Assembly (NCBI RefSeq): GCF_002813375.1 | Contig: NZ_PHUJ01000002.1 | Location: forward strand, 1-64,000 | Direction: 5' to 3' | Source: Pseudonocardia alni | GTDB lineage: Bacteria; Actinomycetota; Actinomycetes; Mycobacteriales; Pseudonocardiaceae | DNA length: 64,000 nt | In this document: one piece after another, positions 44,968 to 53,500 of the stretch | How the letters are laid out: the number at the start of each line of letters is the position of its first letter | Numbering within the stretch: position 1 is the first letter of the stretch | The notes under the pieces: model-generated | Told to the model about the DNA's origin: nothing | The model's input: only the letters and a program-made list of their open reading frames with translations | Database searches by the model: none | Translations under genes and position numbers: made by a program

Positions 44968-46608
44968 CTACCCCTTCCCGTCCTCCACCGTGCCCCCGAG
45001 GTCGGCCCCGGCCTTGTCCTCGCCGGGCTTGTCGGCTGCGCCGCGCGCCGGCCCGGCCTCCGGTGCTGCCGCCGGCCCTGCCTCGGGTGCTGCCGCCGGC
45101 GTCGGGTCACGCGGCGGGTTCCAGTACTCGAAGTCACGGTGCAGGCCCAGCAGGTCGGTACGGCCCAGCCGGCGCATCTCCCGCCCGTCGTCGTCGCGGC
45201 GATGGTGGCGCTCGCGCTGTTCCTGGCGGTCCTGCTCGGCGGTGACCACCGTGGTGTCCTCGCCCGGTCCGGGTGCGGTCAGCGGGGCCAGCCGGGCCCG
45301 AGCGCGCCGGCTCGCGCGGCGTTGCCGGCGGCCCAGCTCGGCGGCGTCGGCGTGGCGCCGGGCCAGCACCGCGGCCCGCTGCTCGGCGGTCAGCTCGTCC
45401 TGCGGGTAGGCGGTGCACAACCAGGTGTCGCCGCGGAAGATCTCGATCTGCCGCAGGTCGTGCGGGGTGTAGCGGACCCCGACCCGTTCGCCGACCAGCC
45501 CGTTGAGCTCCGGGGCGATGAACCGCACCCGCTCGAAGTGCACCCCGTCCTTGTTGATCGTCCGCTCGACGTCGGCCATCAACATCCACCGCAGCTGCTC
45601 GCCGGGCACCTCACGCAGCGGGGTCGCGTCCTCCTGCCAGCGCCCGAGCGGGGTCTGCCCGGCCAGCTCGCTGTGCACCCGCCGCAGGTTGTACTCGGTG
45701 ATCCAGTCGGCGAAGTGATGGCTGAACAGCTCCAGGCTCATCGGGTCGGCGTCCGGCCCGAACAACCGCCCGTCCGCGCCCCGCGGGCCGTGGGTGTAGA
45801 ACGGCAACCCGGACAGGAACTCCTGGTCCAGGGTCCGGTTGACCCGCTCGACCTTGCCCTTGCGGTGCGGCGTGTAGGGCGGAGTGGGCAACAGGTCGAT
45901 CCCCAGCGCGGCGCACGAGCGCGCCATCGCGGTCGCCATGAACTCCAGCCCGCGGTCCGGGCGCAGCGCCTCCGGCAGCCCACCGAACGGGCCCCGCGCC
46001 GCGTCGAGGACCATGCCTTGCCGCAGCGCCGCGAGTACCACCGCCGAGGTCGGGTACAGCGACAACGCCCACCCCATGATCAGCCGTGAGAAGCCGTCGA
46101 TGAACAGCGTCGCCCACGGCTTCCGCGGCCGCTGCGCCCGCGGGGCGAGCACCTGCACCGGCAGCTCGGTGTGGTCGCCCTCCCACAACGCGTTGCGCCG
46201 ATTCGGCGCCCACCGCAGGTACACCTCATGCCGCCGCCGGCCCTCGACCCCGTCCACCACCGCAGCCCGCTCGGCCGGGGTCAGGTCCCGGGTGAAGGCC
46301 TCCTGCAGGCGACGCAGCGACGGCGCCCCCGCCCGGCCGGCATGCAGATCCCGATGCACCGCGGCCACGTTGCCGTGCCACTGGGCGTAGGCGTCCCGGT
46401 CGGCCTCGGTGACCACGTAACGAGCCCGCGGCCGCCGCTCCAGCCCGGCCGGATCTGTGGCCAGCCACCCCCACACGGTGCGCTCGGCCACCCCCACCCC
46501 GGCCGCGGCCCGCCGAACCTCGGCGCTGGTCAACGCACCCGCCGCGCGCTGTTCCCGCAGCCGCGCCACCAACAGCGCCTTCACCTGCGCGTCGACGTGC
46601 GTCGTCAC
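44968..46608 (-). CDS. tniA: TniA-like DDE transposase
   Basis: A 546-residue Mu/Tn5053-type transposase. It has an N-terminal HTH (AGALTSAEVRRAAAGVGVAERTVWGWLA), an integrase core with Asp in LWEGDHTELPV (about 143), Asp in RPDRGLEFMA (about 218) and Glu in GKVERVNRTL (about 253), then the Mu C-terminal beta domain and a charged tail ending near LGRTDLLGLHRDFEYWNPP. GTG 46608 overlaps the zinc-ribbon gene (GTGA). It catalyses strand transfer with TniB. Confidence 0.9.
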   Translation of the reverse strand: MTTHVDAQVKALLVARLREQRAAGALTSAEVRRAAAGVGVAERTVWGWLATDPAGLERRPRARYVVTEADRDAYAQWHGNVAAVHRDLHAGRAGAPSLRRLQEAFTRDLTPAERAAVVDGVEGRRRHEVYLRWAPNRRNALWEGDHTELPVQVLAPRAQRPRKPWATLFIDGFSRLIMGWALSLYPTSAVVLAALRQGMVLDAARGPFGGLPEALRPDRGLEFMATAMARSCAALGIDLLPTPPYTPHRKGKVERVNRTLDQEFLSGLPFYTHGPRGADGRLFGPDADPMSLELFSHHFADWITEYNLRRVHSELAGQTPLGRWQEDATPLREVPGEQLRWMLMADVERTINKDGVHFERVRFIAPELNGLVGERVGVRYTPHDLRQIEIFRGDTWLCTAYPQDELTAEQRAAVLARRHADAAELGRRQRRASRRARARLAPLTAPGPGEDTTVVTAEQDRQEQRERHHRRDDDGREMRRLGRTDLLGLHRDFEYWNPPRDPTPAAAPEAGPAAAPEAGPARGAADKPGEDKAGADLGGTVEDGKG

Positions 46609-46970
46609 GACGACCTCGCCCGACCGAACACCTGCCGGCACGGCGGGCACGTCATCACCGGGTCCAACGCCCAGCCCTGCGCGACCAACCACCCCCCTAC
46701 CGCGGAGTCGGCCGTGGGGTCGGCGTCGGCGAGCGCCCCGGCCAGCAGCGGCCCGTCCCCGCAGTACGCACACACCACCTCGCTGACCGGTCCGGACGGG
46801 ACGCAGCCGCGGCAGAACCCGCGGACCACCAGCTCGCCGGCCTCGCGTACCAGCCAGCGCACCGCCAGCTCGGCGCGCAACCGCGCCGCGGACTCGACGC
46901 TGCTCGACCGCGCTCCGCACCCGGGACACCCTCCACCCGTGGGAGAGCCTCGGCGCGCGACCGCGGACAT
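46605..46970 (-). CDS. Small zinc-ribbon protein of transposon operon
   Basis: A 121-residue protein with four CxxC pairs: CPGC, CRGC, CAYC and CPPC, enough for two zinc ribbons. It overlaps tniA by 4 bases and follows the resolvase gene by 6. It may play the DNA-target role that zinc-finger TniQ proteins serve in other Tn5053/Tn7-like systems (inference). No matching gene remains in the second unit. Confidence 0.75.
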   Translation of the reverse strand: MSAVARRGSPTGGGCPGCGARSSSVESAARLRAELAVRWLVREAGELVVRGFCRGCVPSGPVSEVVCAYCGDGPLLAGALADADPTADSAVGGWLVAQGWALDPVMTCPPCRQVFGRARSS

Positions 46971-46976
46971 AGGCGG

Positions 46977-47600
46977 CTACTCCTCCCGCTCCGGCGCGCC
47001 GGGAGTGCCCGCCGCGGTCAGCGACGTCGCCGGCCGCGGTGGCAGGTGCCGATACAGCGTGGTGCGCGCGATCCCGGTCTTGGCCACGATCTCCGCGATC
47101 GTGTCCCCGGCCTCGCGCAGGTGCACCGCGTAGTTCAGCTTGTGCGGGTCCACCACCGACGGCCGCCCGGTCCGGCGCCCCTTCGCCGTGGCGACCGCGC
47201 GGGCGTGCGCAGCCCGCTCCAGCATGTAGGTGCGTTCCATCTGCCCGAACAACGCCAACAACACCACCGCCAGCTGCGCCATCGGGTCCTCCGGGCGGGA
47301 GGAGTCCACCAAGATCGGGTCGGCCAGGTTGCGCACCCCGACCCCGCGCTCGGTCAGCTCGTGGATCATGTTCAGGGTGTCGCGGACGGTGCGGCCGAGC
47401 CGGTCGAGGGTGTGCACCACGATCACGTCGCCGTCGCGGGCGTACCCGAGCAGCGCGCGCAGCCCGGGCCGGTCGGTGGTCGAGCCGGACTTCTTGTCCA
47501 CGAACGTCCGCTCGGGCGCGATCCCGACCTCGGCGAGCGCGTGCAGCTGCCGGTCGAGGTCCTGCTTCGCGGTCGAGACCCGCGCATAGCCCAGATCCAC
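46977..47600 (-). CDS. Serine resolvase (TniR-like)
   Basis: A 207-residue serine recombinase from GTG 47600. Catalytic region LGYARVSTAKQDLDRQ (Ser), VHTLDRLGRTVRD, FGQMERTYMLERA, then KGRRTGRPSVV and a complete HTH AGDTIAEIVAKTGIARTTLYRHL. It resolves cointegrates of the transposon. The frame is open to 47777 but the extra 59 codons are not family-like. Its res site should lie in 47601-47806. Confidence 0.9.
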   Translation of the reverse strand: MDLGYARVSTAKQDLDRQLHALAEVGIAPERTFVDKKSGSTTDRPGLRALLGYARDGDVIVVHTLDRLGRTVRDTLNMIHELTERGVGVRNLADPILVDSSRPEDPMAQLAVVLLALFGQMERTYMLERAAHARAVATAKGRRTGRPSVVDPHKLNYAVHLREAGDTIAEIVAKTGIARTTLYRHLPPRPATSLTAAGTPGAPEREE

Positions 47601-47724
47601 ACCCGGACCGTACCGATGATCAGCCTCGTAGCTGCGCCGCGACACGCGGCGGCGGACCTGACATTCGGGACGGCGCGACCAGCGCCGTTGCTGGCGGGGG
47701 AGCGGGGCGGGCGGTGGTGTCCCA

Positions 47725-47736
47725 CAACCAAGGTTG
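47725..47736. promoter_or_regulatory. Dyad in resolvase/NicO intergenic region
   Basis: CAACC-AA-GGTTG palindrome between the divergent resolvase and NicO genes. It could be part of the res site or an operator. Weak support. Confidence 0.3.
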
Positions 47737-47806
47737 CGGAACACCGCGTCACGCGGCTTATCGCCGCATCTATGCAACGACCAGTTTGTGTCGGATAGTT
47801 ACCCGC

Positions 47807-48937
47807 ATGAGTGACGTGCTCTCGCCCCCCGTGGCCACTACACGCGCCGCCGCCCGGTGGGACCGGGCCGACAAATTGTCCATCCTTGGCATGGTCGGGT
47901 TCGTCCTGCTGCTCAACGTCGTGGGCTGGGGGGTGCTGGTCCTGGTGATCGCCCCGCAGAACCTGGCACTGGGCAGCACCGGGGTGTTCGGAGTCGGACT
48001 GGGGTTCACTGCGTTCCTGCTCGGGGTGCGCCACGCCTTCGACGCCGACCACATCGCCGCGATCGACAACACCACCCGCAAGCTGGTCGGCGAGGGCAAG
48101 CCCGGCCTTGGGGTGGGCTTCTGGTTCTCCCTGGGCCACTCCAGCGTGGTGTTCGGGCTCTCGCTGCTACTGGCGCTGGGGGTCAGCGTGCTCGTCGGCC
48201 CGGTCCAGGACGAGAACTCCCAGCTCCAGCAGACCCTCGGGCTGATCGGCACCATCGTGGCCGGGGTGTTCCTGATCCTGATCGGGCTGATGAACCTGTT
48301 CGCCGTGATCGGCATCGCCCGGGTGTTCCGCCAGATGCGCACCGGCGAGCTCGACGAGGCCGAGCTGGAGCGCCAGCTGCACAACCGCGGCTTCCTGGCC
48401 CGGCTGCTCGGCCGGGTGATGCGCCGGGTGAGCAAGCCCTGGCACATGTACCCGGTCGGACTGCTCATGGGACTGGGCTTCGACACCGCCACCCAGGTCG
48501 CCCTGCTCGTGCTCGCCGCCGGCTCCGCCGCGCTCACCCTGCCCTGGTACGCCATCCTCGTCCTGCCGGTGCTCTTCGCCGCCGGGATGAGCCTGTTCGA
48601 CACCGCCGACGGCATCTTCATGGCCCGCGCCTACGGCTGGGCATTCCTCAAACCCGTCCGGAAGGTCTTCTACAACCTGACCGTCACCGTGCTCTCCGTC
48701 GTCGTCGCACTGGTCGTCGGGGTCATCGTGCTGATCGGGCTGCTCACGGAGAAGCTCGGCATCGACACCGGCCCACTGGCCGCCATCGGCACCCTCGACC
48801 TGAACTACGTCGGCTACACCGTCGTCGCCCTGTTCGTGATCACCTGGCTCGTCGCGTTGGCGATCTGGAAGTTCGGCCGGATCGAGGAGCGCTACAGCAC
48901 CACCCCCAGCCCGGGCAGCCCGCGCCCGGGCCACTGA
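47807..48937 (+). CDS. NicO/NiCoT-family nickel-cobalt permease
   Basis: A 376-residue, eight-span transporter. The signature RHAFDADHIAAIDN (about residues 75-88) in the second span, FSLGHSSVVF and LGFDTATQVALL define the NiCoT family and supply the metal ligands. ATG 47807 is the first start in the divergent region. With cbtA/cbtB and an ArsR gene nearby, cobalt or nickel uptake or homeostasis is likely; the direction for the cell is influx in known members. Confidence 0.92.
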   Translation: MSDVLSPPVATTRAAARWDRADKLSILGMVGFVLLLNVVGWGVLVLVIAPQNLALGSTGVFGVGLGFTAFLLGVRHAFDADHIAAIDNTTRKLVGEGKPGLGVGFWFSLGHSSVVFGLSLLLALGVSVLVGPVQDENSQLQQTLGLIGTIVAGVFLILIGLMNLFAVIGIARVFRQMRTGELDEAELERQLHNRGFLARLLGRVMRRVSKPWHMYPVGLLMGLGFDTATQVALLVLAAGSAALTLPWYAILVLPVLFAAGMSLFDTADGIFMARAYGWAFLKPVRKVFYNLTVTVLSVVVALVVGVIVLIGLLTEKLGIDTGPLAAIGTLDLNYVGYTVVALFVITWLVALAIWKFGRIEERYSTTPSPGSPRPGH

Positions 48938-48986
48938 CCACCACGAGCGGTTCGAGCAACAGGCCGGCCCGGCCCCGCAAATCGGT

Positions 48987-49565
48987 CTAGTCCTGTCGCG
49001 AGACGAGTGGCGCGGCGGTGGATCGCAGTGTCCACCGACCAGGCGATCCCCGAAGCTGGGTGGCGGTCAGGGGGGCGATGTCGATGCGCCAGAACGCCGA
49101 GAGCGGGGCGCCGATCGCGACGAGCACCGCAGACCGCACGACAGCCGAATGGGTGACCGCCACCGTGTGACCATCGTCGGGCACCGTGTCGAGCCAGTCG
49201 GCCACGCGGGCCAGCAGCTGCACGCGCGACTCGCCGCCGTGCGGCGCCGCGTCGGGCTCAGACAACCACGCCGTCACGGCGTGCGGCTCCGCAGCAGCGA
49301 CCTCGTCAAGCGTCCGGCCCCGCCACCGTCCGAGGTCCCAGTCGGCCAGCGCCGGTTCGATCACGGCCGAGAACCCCAGCCCATCGGCGGTCTGGCAGCA
49401 CGCCGGCGCCGGCGAGGTCAGGACCCGGACCGCCCGGGGCAGCCGCCCGCGGGCCTGCTCGACCCAGCCCGCCCCCCGGGCGTCGAGCGGCTCGTCCGAG
49501 GCGAACGCGGCGGAGTTGGTGGCCGAAGTCGACGAATGGGACACCAGTGTGATCCTGCTGCTCAT
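48987..49565 (-). CDS. Histidine-phosphatase-family protein with altered RHG motif
   Basis: A 192-residue phosphoglycerate-mutase-like fold with GGAGGGG before ATG 49565. The N-terminal motif is ITLVSHSSTSAT where active enzymes have LVRHGET: the His remains but the Arg and Gly are replaced. The second His is in VAVTHSAVVRSA, and DLGRWRGRTLDEV and HGGESRVQLLARV are conserved. Such proteins often accompany cbtAB genes. Catalysis may be reduced, or it may act as a binding protein. Confidence 0.8.
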   Translation of the reverse strand: MSSRITLVSHSSTSATNSAAFASDEPLDARGAGWVEQARGRLPRAVRVLTSPAPACCQTADGLGFSAVIEPALADWDLGRWRGRTLDEVAAAEPHAVTAWLSEPDAAPHGGESRVQLLARVADWLDTVPDDGHTVAVTHSAVVRSAVLVAIGAPLSAFWRIDIAPLTATQLRGSPGRWTLRSTAAPLVSRQD

Positions 49566-49593
49566 CAACCCCTCCGAAGCGTCCTGACGGCCC

Positions 49594-49649
49594 TTGACAC
49601 CGATCCGGCCCGCACCCACACTTCTCATCTGAATATCTGTTCAGATGAG
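49594..49649 (+). promoter_or_regulatory. Promoter and ArsR-type operator of cbtBA
   Basis: TTGACA at 49594-49599, a -10-like element near 49617-49623, then a perfect 10-bp inverted repeat CTCATCTGAA-N6-TTCAGATGAG at 49624-49649. A dyad with TGAA/TTCA half-sites is the usual ArsR-family operator; the ArsR gene at 50776 is the obvious candidate. Confidence 0.65.
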
Positions 49650-49707
49650 AGAAGGCGCCGTCCCGGAAGTGCGTGGACGGCAGCCTCCCCGACAAGGAGA
49701 TCCGATC

Positions 49708-49917
49708 ATGGCTCAGGCGGCGGCACTGCCCGCGTCCACCCCGGTGACCATCCCCCTGAACCAGCTCCTCCCGTGGGCGGTGTTCGCCGGGGTCATCCTG
49801 CTCTCGCTGCTGTATCTGGTGGGCCTGGACCAGGGCGCCACGTCGCTGATCTCGGGCAGCATGCTGCACGAGTTCGTGCACGACGGGCGCCACCTCCTCG
49901 GCTTCCCCTGCCACTGA
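49708..49917 (+). CDS. cbtB: CbtB small cobalt-transporter subunit
   Basis: A 69-residue protein with one membrane segment (AVFAGVILLSLLYLVG) and the C-terminal His motif MLHEFVHDGRHLLGFPCH, diagnostic for CbtB. ATG 49708 has AAGGAGA 8 bases upstream; longer in-frame starts lack one. It pairs with CbtA, 17 bases downstream. Confidence 0.93.
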   Translation: MAQAAALPASTPVTIPLNQLLPWAVFAGVILLSLLYLVGLDQGATSLISGSMLHEFVHDGRHLLGFPCH

Positions 49918-49934
49918 CGGCCAGGACACCCATC

Positions 49935-50678
49935 ATGGTGAGGACCCTGCTGATCCGGGGCATGATCGCCGGGCTGGTCGCCGGTCTGGCCTACTTCCTG
50001 TTCGCCTATCTGTTCGGGGAACCTCCCGTCGAGGCGGCCATCGGCTACGAGGACCAGGTCGCCACCGCGGCGGGCGAGGCCTCCACCGAGGAGCCGCTGG
50101 TCAGCCGCGGGATCCAAGCCACCCTCGGGCTGGCCACCGCCGCACTGATCTACGGCGTGGTGGTCGGTGGCATCCTGTCGCTGGTGTACGCCTCGGTGGT
50201 CGGGCGAGTCGGACGGCTCAGCGCGCGGGCGACCGCGGCGGTGATCGCGGGGATCGGGTTCGTCGCCGTGGCTCTCGTCCCGTTCATCAAGTACCCGGCC
50301 AACCCGCCCGCCTCGACGCTCGACACCACGGTCGGGCAGCGCGCCGGACCCTTCCTGGTGCTGATCATCGCGTCGGTGCTGCTCGCCGTCGGTGCGGTGA
50401 TGCTGGGCCGCAGCCTCGCCGTGCGGATGGGTTCATGGAACGCCACCCTGGTCGCGGCCGCTGCCTATCTTGGCGCGGTGGGGATCGTCGGGTTCCTCCT
50501 GCCGACGGTCGCCGAGACCCCGACCGACTTCCCGGCCACCGTGTTCTACGACTTCCGGGTGGCGGCGATCGGCGGTCAGCTCGTGCTGTGGACCGTAGTC
50601 GGGCTCGTGTTCGGTGCGTTGATCGATGGCCGGTCGCGGCGGCGCTCCAGCAGCACAGTCGATGCCGCCGCTGGATAG
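49935..50678 (+). CDS. cbtA: CbtA cobalt-transporter subunit
   Basis: A 247-residue membrane protein with about six spans, typical of CbtA: opening LLIRGMIAGLVAGLAYFLFAYLFGEP, the acidic loop with EDQVATAAGE, FIKYPANPPAS and a C-terminal YDFRVAAIGGQLVLW. CbtAB is a predicted cobalt transporter normally linked to B12 regulation; here no riboswitch is present and an ArsR operator lies upstream instead. Confidence 0.92.
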   Translation: MVRTLLIRGMIAGLVAGLAYFLFAYLFGEPPVEAAIGYEDQVATAAGEASTEEPLVSRGIQATLGLATAALIYGVVVGGILSLVYASVVGRVGRLSARATAAVIAGIGFVAVALVPFIKYPANPPASTLDTTVGQRAGPFLVLIIASVLLAVGAVMLGRSLAVRMGSWNATLVAAAAYLGAVGIVGFLLPTVAETPTDFPATVFYDFRVAAIGGQLVLWTVVGLVFGALIDGRSRRRSSSTVDAAAG

Positions 50679-50775
50679 TCCAGGGCTCGTTCCCCCGTCG
50701 TGTCGGCCTGGCCGCCGCGACGGGGAACGCCGCTTCCGCGAACGAGGAATGCGCCGCGAACGAGGAGTGCGCCGG

Positions 50776-51087
50776 GTGAGCCATCCCCGACAGGTCGTCG
50801 GCTGGGCGGCCTGGTTCGCCGTGCTCGGCGATCCCAGCCGTCTCATGCTGCTCGTCCTGATCGCCCGCGACGGTCCGATCTCGGTCTCGGATCTCGCCGC
50901 GGCGAGCGGGCTCAAGGCCACCACGGTGTCCCACTCGCTCCGCCTGCTGCGCGTGCACGACATGGTGCGCACCGCGCGTGACGGGCACACCGTCCTGTAC
51001 CGGTCGGCCCCCCACCCGGTCACCGACCTGCTCGACCGCGTGCTAACCCCCGCCGGACCTGCCCACGAGGATGCCGCCCCCCGATAA
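50776..51087 (+). CDS. ArsR-family metal-responsive repressor
   Basis: About 103 residues from GTG 50776, with GAGGAG upstream inside an 18-bp tandem repeat (50736-50771). Winged helix: FAVLGDPSRLMLLVLIARDGPISVSDLAAASGLKATTVSHSLRLLRVHDMVRTARDGHTVLYR. His residues near the C-terminus (SAPHPVTDLL, PAHEDAAP) could bind Co/Ni, as in NmtR/KmtR. It probably controls cbtBA and itself through the dyad at 49624. Confidence 0.85.
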   Translation: MSHPRQVVGWAAWFAVLGDPSRLMLLVLIARDGPISVSDLAAASGLKATTVSHSLRLLRVHDMVRTARDGHTVLYRSAPHPVTDLLDRVLTPAGPAHEDAAPR

Positions 51088-51304
51088 GCTTGCTCCTGCT
51101 TTGCACCCTCGGCCCTGCTGCCCACCGCCGTGCTGTTGCCCCGACGTCCGGCGCCACCGCTCACGAGGGCGGGCTCGAAACATCTCCGATGGAGGTGCGC
51201 AACGTCCCCAGCACGGATCGCCCCCACCACCTTCTGCAGATCGAACGCACCCCGCGGTTCCCATGCAGGAGCGGGTAGCTGGCCGACCGAACACCTACAA
51301 GCAG
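51088..51304. other. Intergenic sequence before transposon remnant
   Basis: No gene. It joins the ArsR gene to the transposon terminus at 51305; short open frames here have no start signals. Confidence 0.4.
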
Positions 51305-51383
51305 TGTCATTTTGCGTGGCGCCGGCCGGACTGCCGTTCAGCCGTCGTTCCACAGATGCGTCAGCGGAATGAGAGTGCTGGCG

Positions 51384-52199
51384 TCACGTAGACGAGAGTG
51401 GGTGCTGGCGGTCCAGCAGGAGGGCGTATCGGGCGTCGTCGGTGAGTTCGAGGTCGCGGGCTCGGTGTCGACGGCGGACGAGTCCGAGCTGCTGGAGCCG
51501 GACGGCTGCGTCCGCGCTGATGGTGCGGTGGCGCTCGGAGCAGCGGATGTCGGGGTCGGCGGCTGCGTAGAGCACGCGGACAATGTCGACGTCGAGGGCC
51601 TCATCGGCATAGGTGAGCCGGTGCAGCGCCTCACGCTGGGCCGTGGTGAGCAGCCCGGGCCGCGGCGCCACGCCGTGCACCGCGCGGCCGTCGGCGACGA
51701 CGTCCACGTCGAGGCGGACACCGCGGTCGGCCAACGTGTCGTCGAGGTCGGCGATGGCCGCGGCCAGCCGGGGCAGCGGCCACCCGAGCACGTCGGCCAG
51801 CCCGGCCCGGCTGACCGCCGCCGTCTGCTGTCCGGCCGCCGCTGGCCGTGGGAGGGTGGCCAGCGCGGCTTCCAGCACCTGAGCGTCGGCCGCCACCTCG
51901 GGCTCGGCCAGGGCGTTGCGTTGGGCGGCGCGCTGGGGGGCGCGGAACAGCTCCACCGGGTGCAGGTCCAGGACCTGGCACAGCCGCTCCAGCAGCCCCA
52001 GCGGCACGGCGTCGTGGCCGCCGTCCTGCCAGAGCCGGACCGGGCCGGTCACCGCGGCCACCCCGACCCGCTCGGCGAGCTGGGCATGGGTCAGCCCGGC
52101 CGCGATCCGCCGCTGCTCCACCACCTCCCAGTTGATGACCAGCCGCCGCACCGGGCGGCGGCCCGCCGTGGCTCGGGGTCGGCGCGGCGCCCGGGTCAC
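51384..52199 (-). CDS. XRE-like helix-turn-helix regulator
   Basis: A 271-residue protein from GTG 52199, overlapping the upstream gene by 4 bases (GTGA). The N-terminal HTH is VEQRRIAAGLTHAQLAERVGVAAVTGPVRLWQDGG, followed by LGLLERLCQVLDLHPVELF, as in Cro/CI-like proteins. The C-part contains a further winged-helix-like region (LLTTAQREALHRLTYADEALD ... ISADAAVRLQQLGLVRR). Its tight coupling to the transposon genes suggests control of transposition. No counterpart remains next to copy 1. Confidence 0.75.
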   Translation of the reverse strand: MTRAPRRPRATAGRRPVRRLVINWEVVEQRRIAAGLTHAQLAERVGVAAVTGPVRLWQDGGHDAVPLGLLERLCQVLDLHPVELFRAPQRAAQRNALAEPEVAADAQVLEAALATLPRPAAAGQQTAAVSRAGLADVLGWPLPRLAAAIADLDDTLADRGVRLDVDVVADGRAVHGVAPRPGLLTTAQREALHRLTYADEALDVDIVRVLYAAADPDIRCSERHRTISADAAVRLQQLGLVRRRHRARDLELTDDARYALLLDRQHPLSST

Positions 52200-53500
52200 G
52201 CCCACCTACCGCGCAGGTCGTGGACCTCGACGCCGCGGAACACCGGCCCCAGCGCCGGGACGCCGGTGTAGGCCGCGCCGCGGTCGAGGACGTTCTGCAA
52301 CGCCTGTTCCCCGATCACCGTCCCCGGCTCGGTCCCGACGAACAGCCCGGCCCCACCTGCGCCGGTCTCCGACGAAGTGGCGGGGTCGTCGTGGGCGACG
52401 CGCTGGGCGTGGTGTTCGAGGATCGCCGCCCGGACCATCCCGGCGACGGGGGCGGGGATCCGGTAGAGCGTCCGCTCAGCGATCAGGAGCTGGTCGGGCC
52501 CGGTGTCGTGCACGTCGCGCACGCGCAGCGACCGCAGCGCGGCGGAGCGCAGCCCGGTCACCCTCGCGATGGCGAGCGCGGCGGCCGCGGTGGGGGAGCA
52601 CAACCCGCGCAACCGCTCCACGGTGACCGGGTCCAGCCGGGGCGCGTAGCTGACCCCCGCGGCGGGCAACCCGGGTCGCCGGCGCGGGAGCTTCAGGAAC
52701 ACCCCTGCGGTGCAGAACCCGGCCTGCACCGCCCGGACCCGGGTGAGGACCTCGTCGAGGCTGGTGGCGTCGATGGTGTGGCGTTGCAGCGCCGCGGCTG
52801 CGTGGTGCGGGTCGATCGATGCCAGCCCGGTGCCGGGTCGGGTCCAGCGGCGCGCGAGGTCCCGCGCGGCCAGCAGGGTGGGCCGGTAGACCGCGTCGAC
52901 GCGGGCGAACCCGGCCGGGTCGAGCAGCCGCCGCGCCGCGGTGCGGAACAGCGGGAACTCCACATCGGGCACCTCAGGGAACGGGCCGAGCACCGGCTCC
53001 GCTGGGGTCGGTAGCAGCGCCAGCGCCACCCGCCACGGACGGACCGGCGCCAGGCCCGCGCCGGTGCCGTCGAGAGCGGCGCGGTGCCCGGTGCCGAGCC
53101 CGCCCTGGTGCACGACCAGCCACAACTTGGTGCCCGCGGCCGCGGTGAGCGCGGCCAGCTCCCGCCACCGCGACGGCGGCAGCAGGTGCGCCCGCAGCAC
53201 GACCAGATGCTCGATCCGTTCCGCGCGCAGCCACATCCCGGCCAGCGCCCACCCCCGCCGGCTCACCCCCTCCGCCACGAGGCCGCCGGGACGCTTCCCG
53301 AGCGCGACCAGCACGTCCTCACCCAGCACCGGCAACGGCGCCGCACCGGAGCGCGGATGACACACCACCACGCCGTGGTCCGGGTCGTGACGGGCGCCCA
53401 GCTCGGCCACGCACTCGCCGGTGTCGTCCGGATCGACCAGCACCCCCACGGCCGCCGACAGGCCGCTGCTGGTGGCCGCAGCGCTGGTCGGTGAGGTCAT
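52196..53500 (-). CDS. Tyrosine-recombinase-like protein of Tn5053-like unit (copy 2)
   Basis: A 434-residue relative of the 42918-44195 protein (shared AERIEHLVVLRAHLLPPS and AAAGTKLWLVVH). The C-half looks like a tyrosine-recombinase catalytic domain: ARVTGLRSAALRSLRVRDV with a candidate box I Arg (about 314), YRIPAPVAGMVRAAILEHH, LFVGTEPGTVIGEQALQNVL, and the terminal VHDLRGRWA resembling box II (HxLRH). The protein ends there with no Tyr, so it is probably not a strand-cutting enzyme. It overlaps both neighbours. Confidence 0.68.
   Translation of the reverse strand: MTSPTSAAATSSGLSAAVGVLVDPDDTGECVAELGARHDPDHGVVVCHPRSGAAPLPVLGEDVLVALGKRPGGLVAEGVSRRGWALAGMWLRAERIEHLVVLRAHLLPPSRWRELAALTAAAGTKLWLVVHQGGLGTGHRAALDGTGAGLAPVRPWRVALALLPTPAEPVLGPFPEVPDVEFPLFRTAARRLLDPAGFARVDAVYRPTLLAARDLARRWTRPGTGLASIDPHHAAAALQRHTIDATSLDEVLTRVRAVQAGFCTAGVFLKLPRRRPGLPAAGVSYAPRLDPVTVERLRGLCSPTAAAALAIARVTGLRSAALRSLRVRDVHDTGPDQLLIAERTLYRIPAPVAGMVRAAILEHHAQRVAHDDPATSSETGAGGAGLFVGTEPGTVIGEQALQNVLDRGAAYTGVPALGPVFRGVEVHDLRGRWA

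Noticed and set aside
47656..47665. TGACA at 47657 as the right end of the first Tn5053-like unit
   Set aside because: Only five bases match the terminus, and neither the TTT tract nor the 21-bp repeats are present next to it.
47601..47777. 59 extra N-terminal codons of the transposon resolvase
   Set aside because: The sequence is Arg/Pro/Cys-rich and unlike the family; the resolvase starts normally at GTG 47600.
49566..49707. Cobalamin riboswitch before cbtB
   Set aside because: The 142-base leader is too short and shows only a promoter and one perfect dyad; no B12-box-like sequence was seen.
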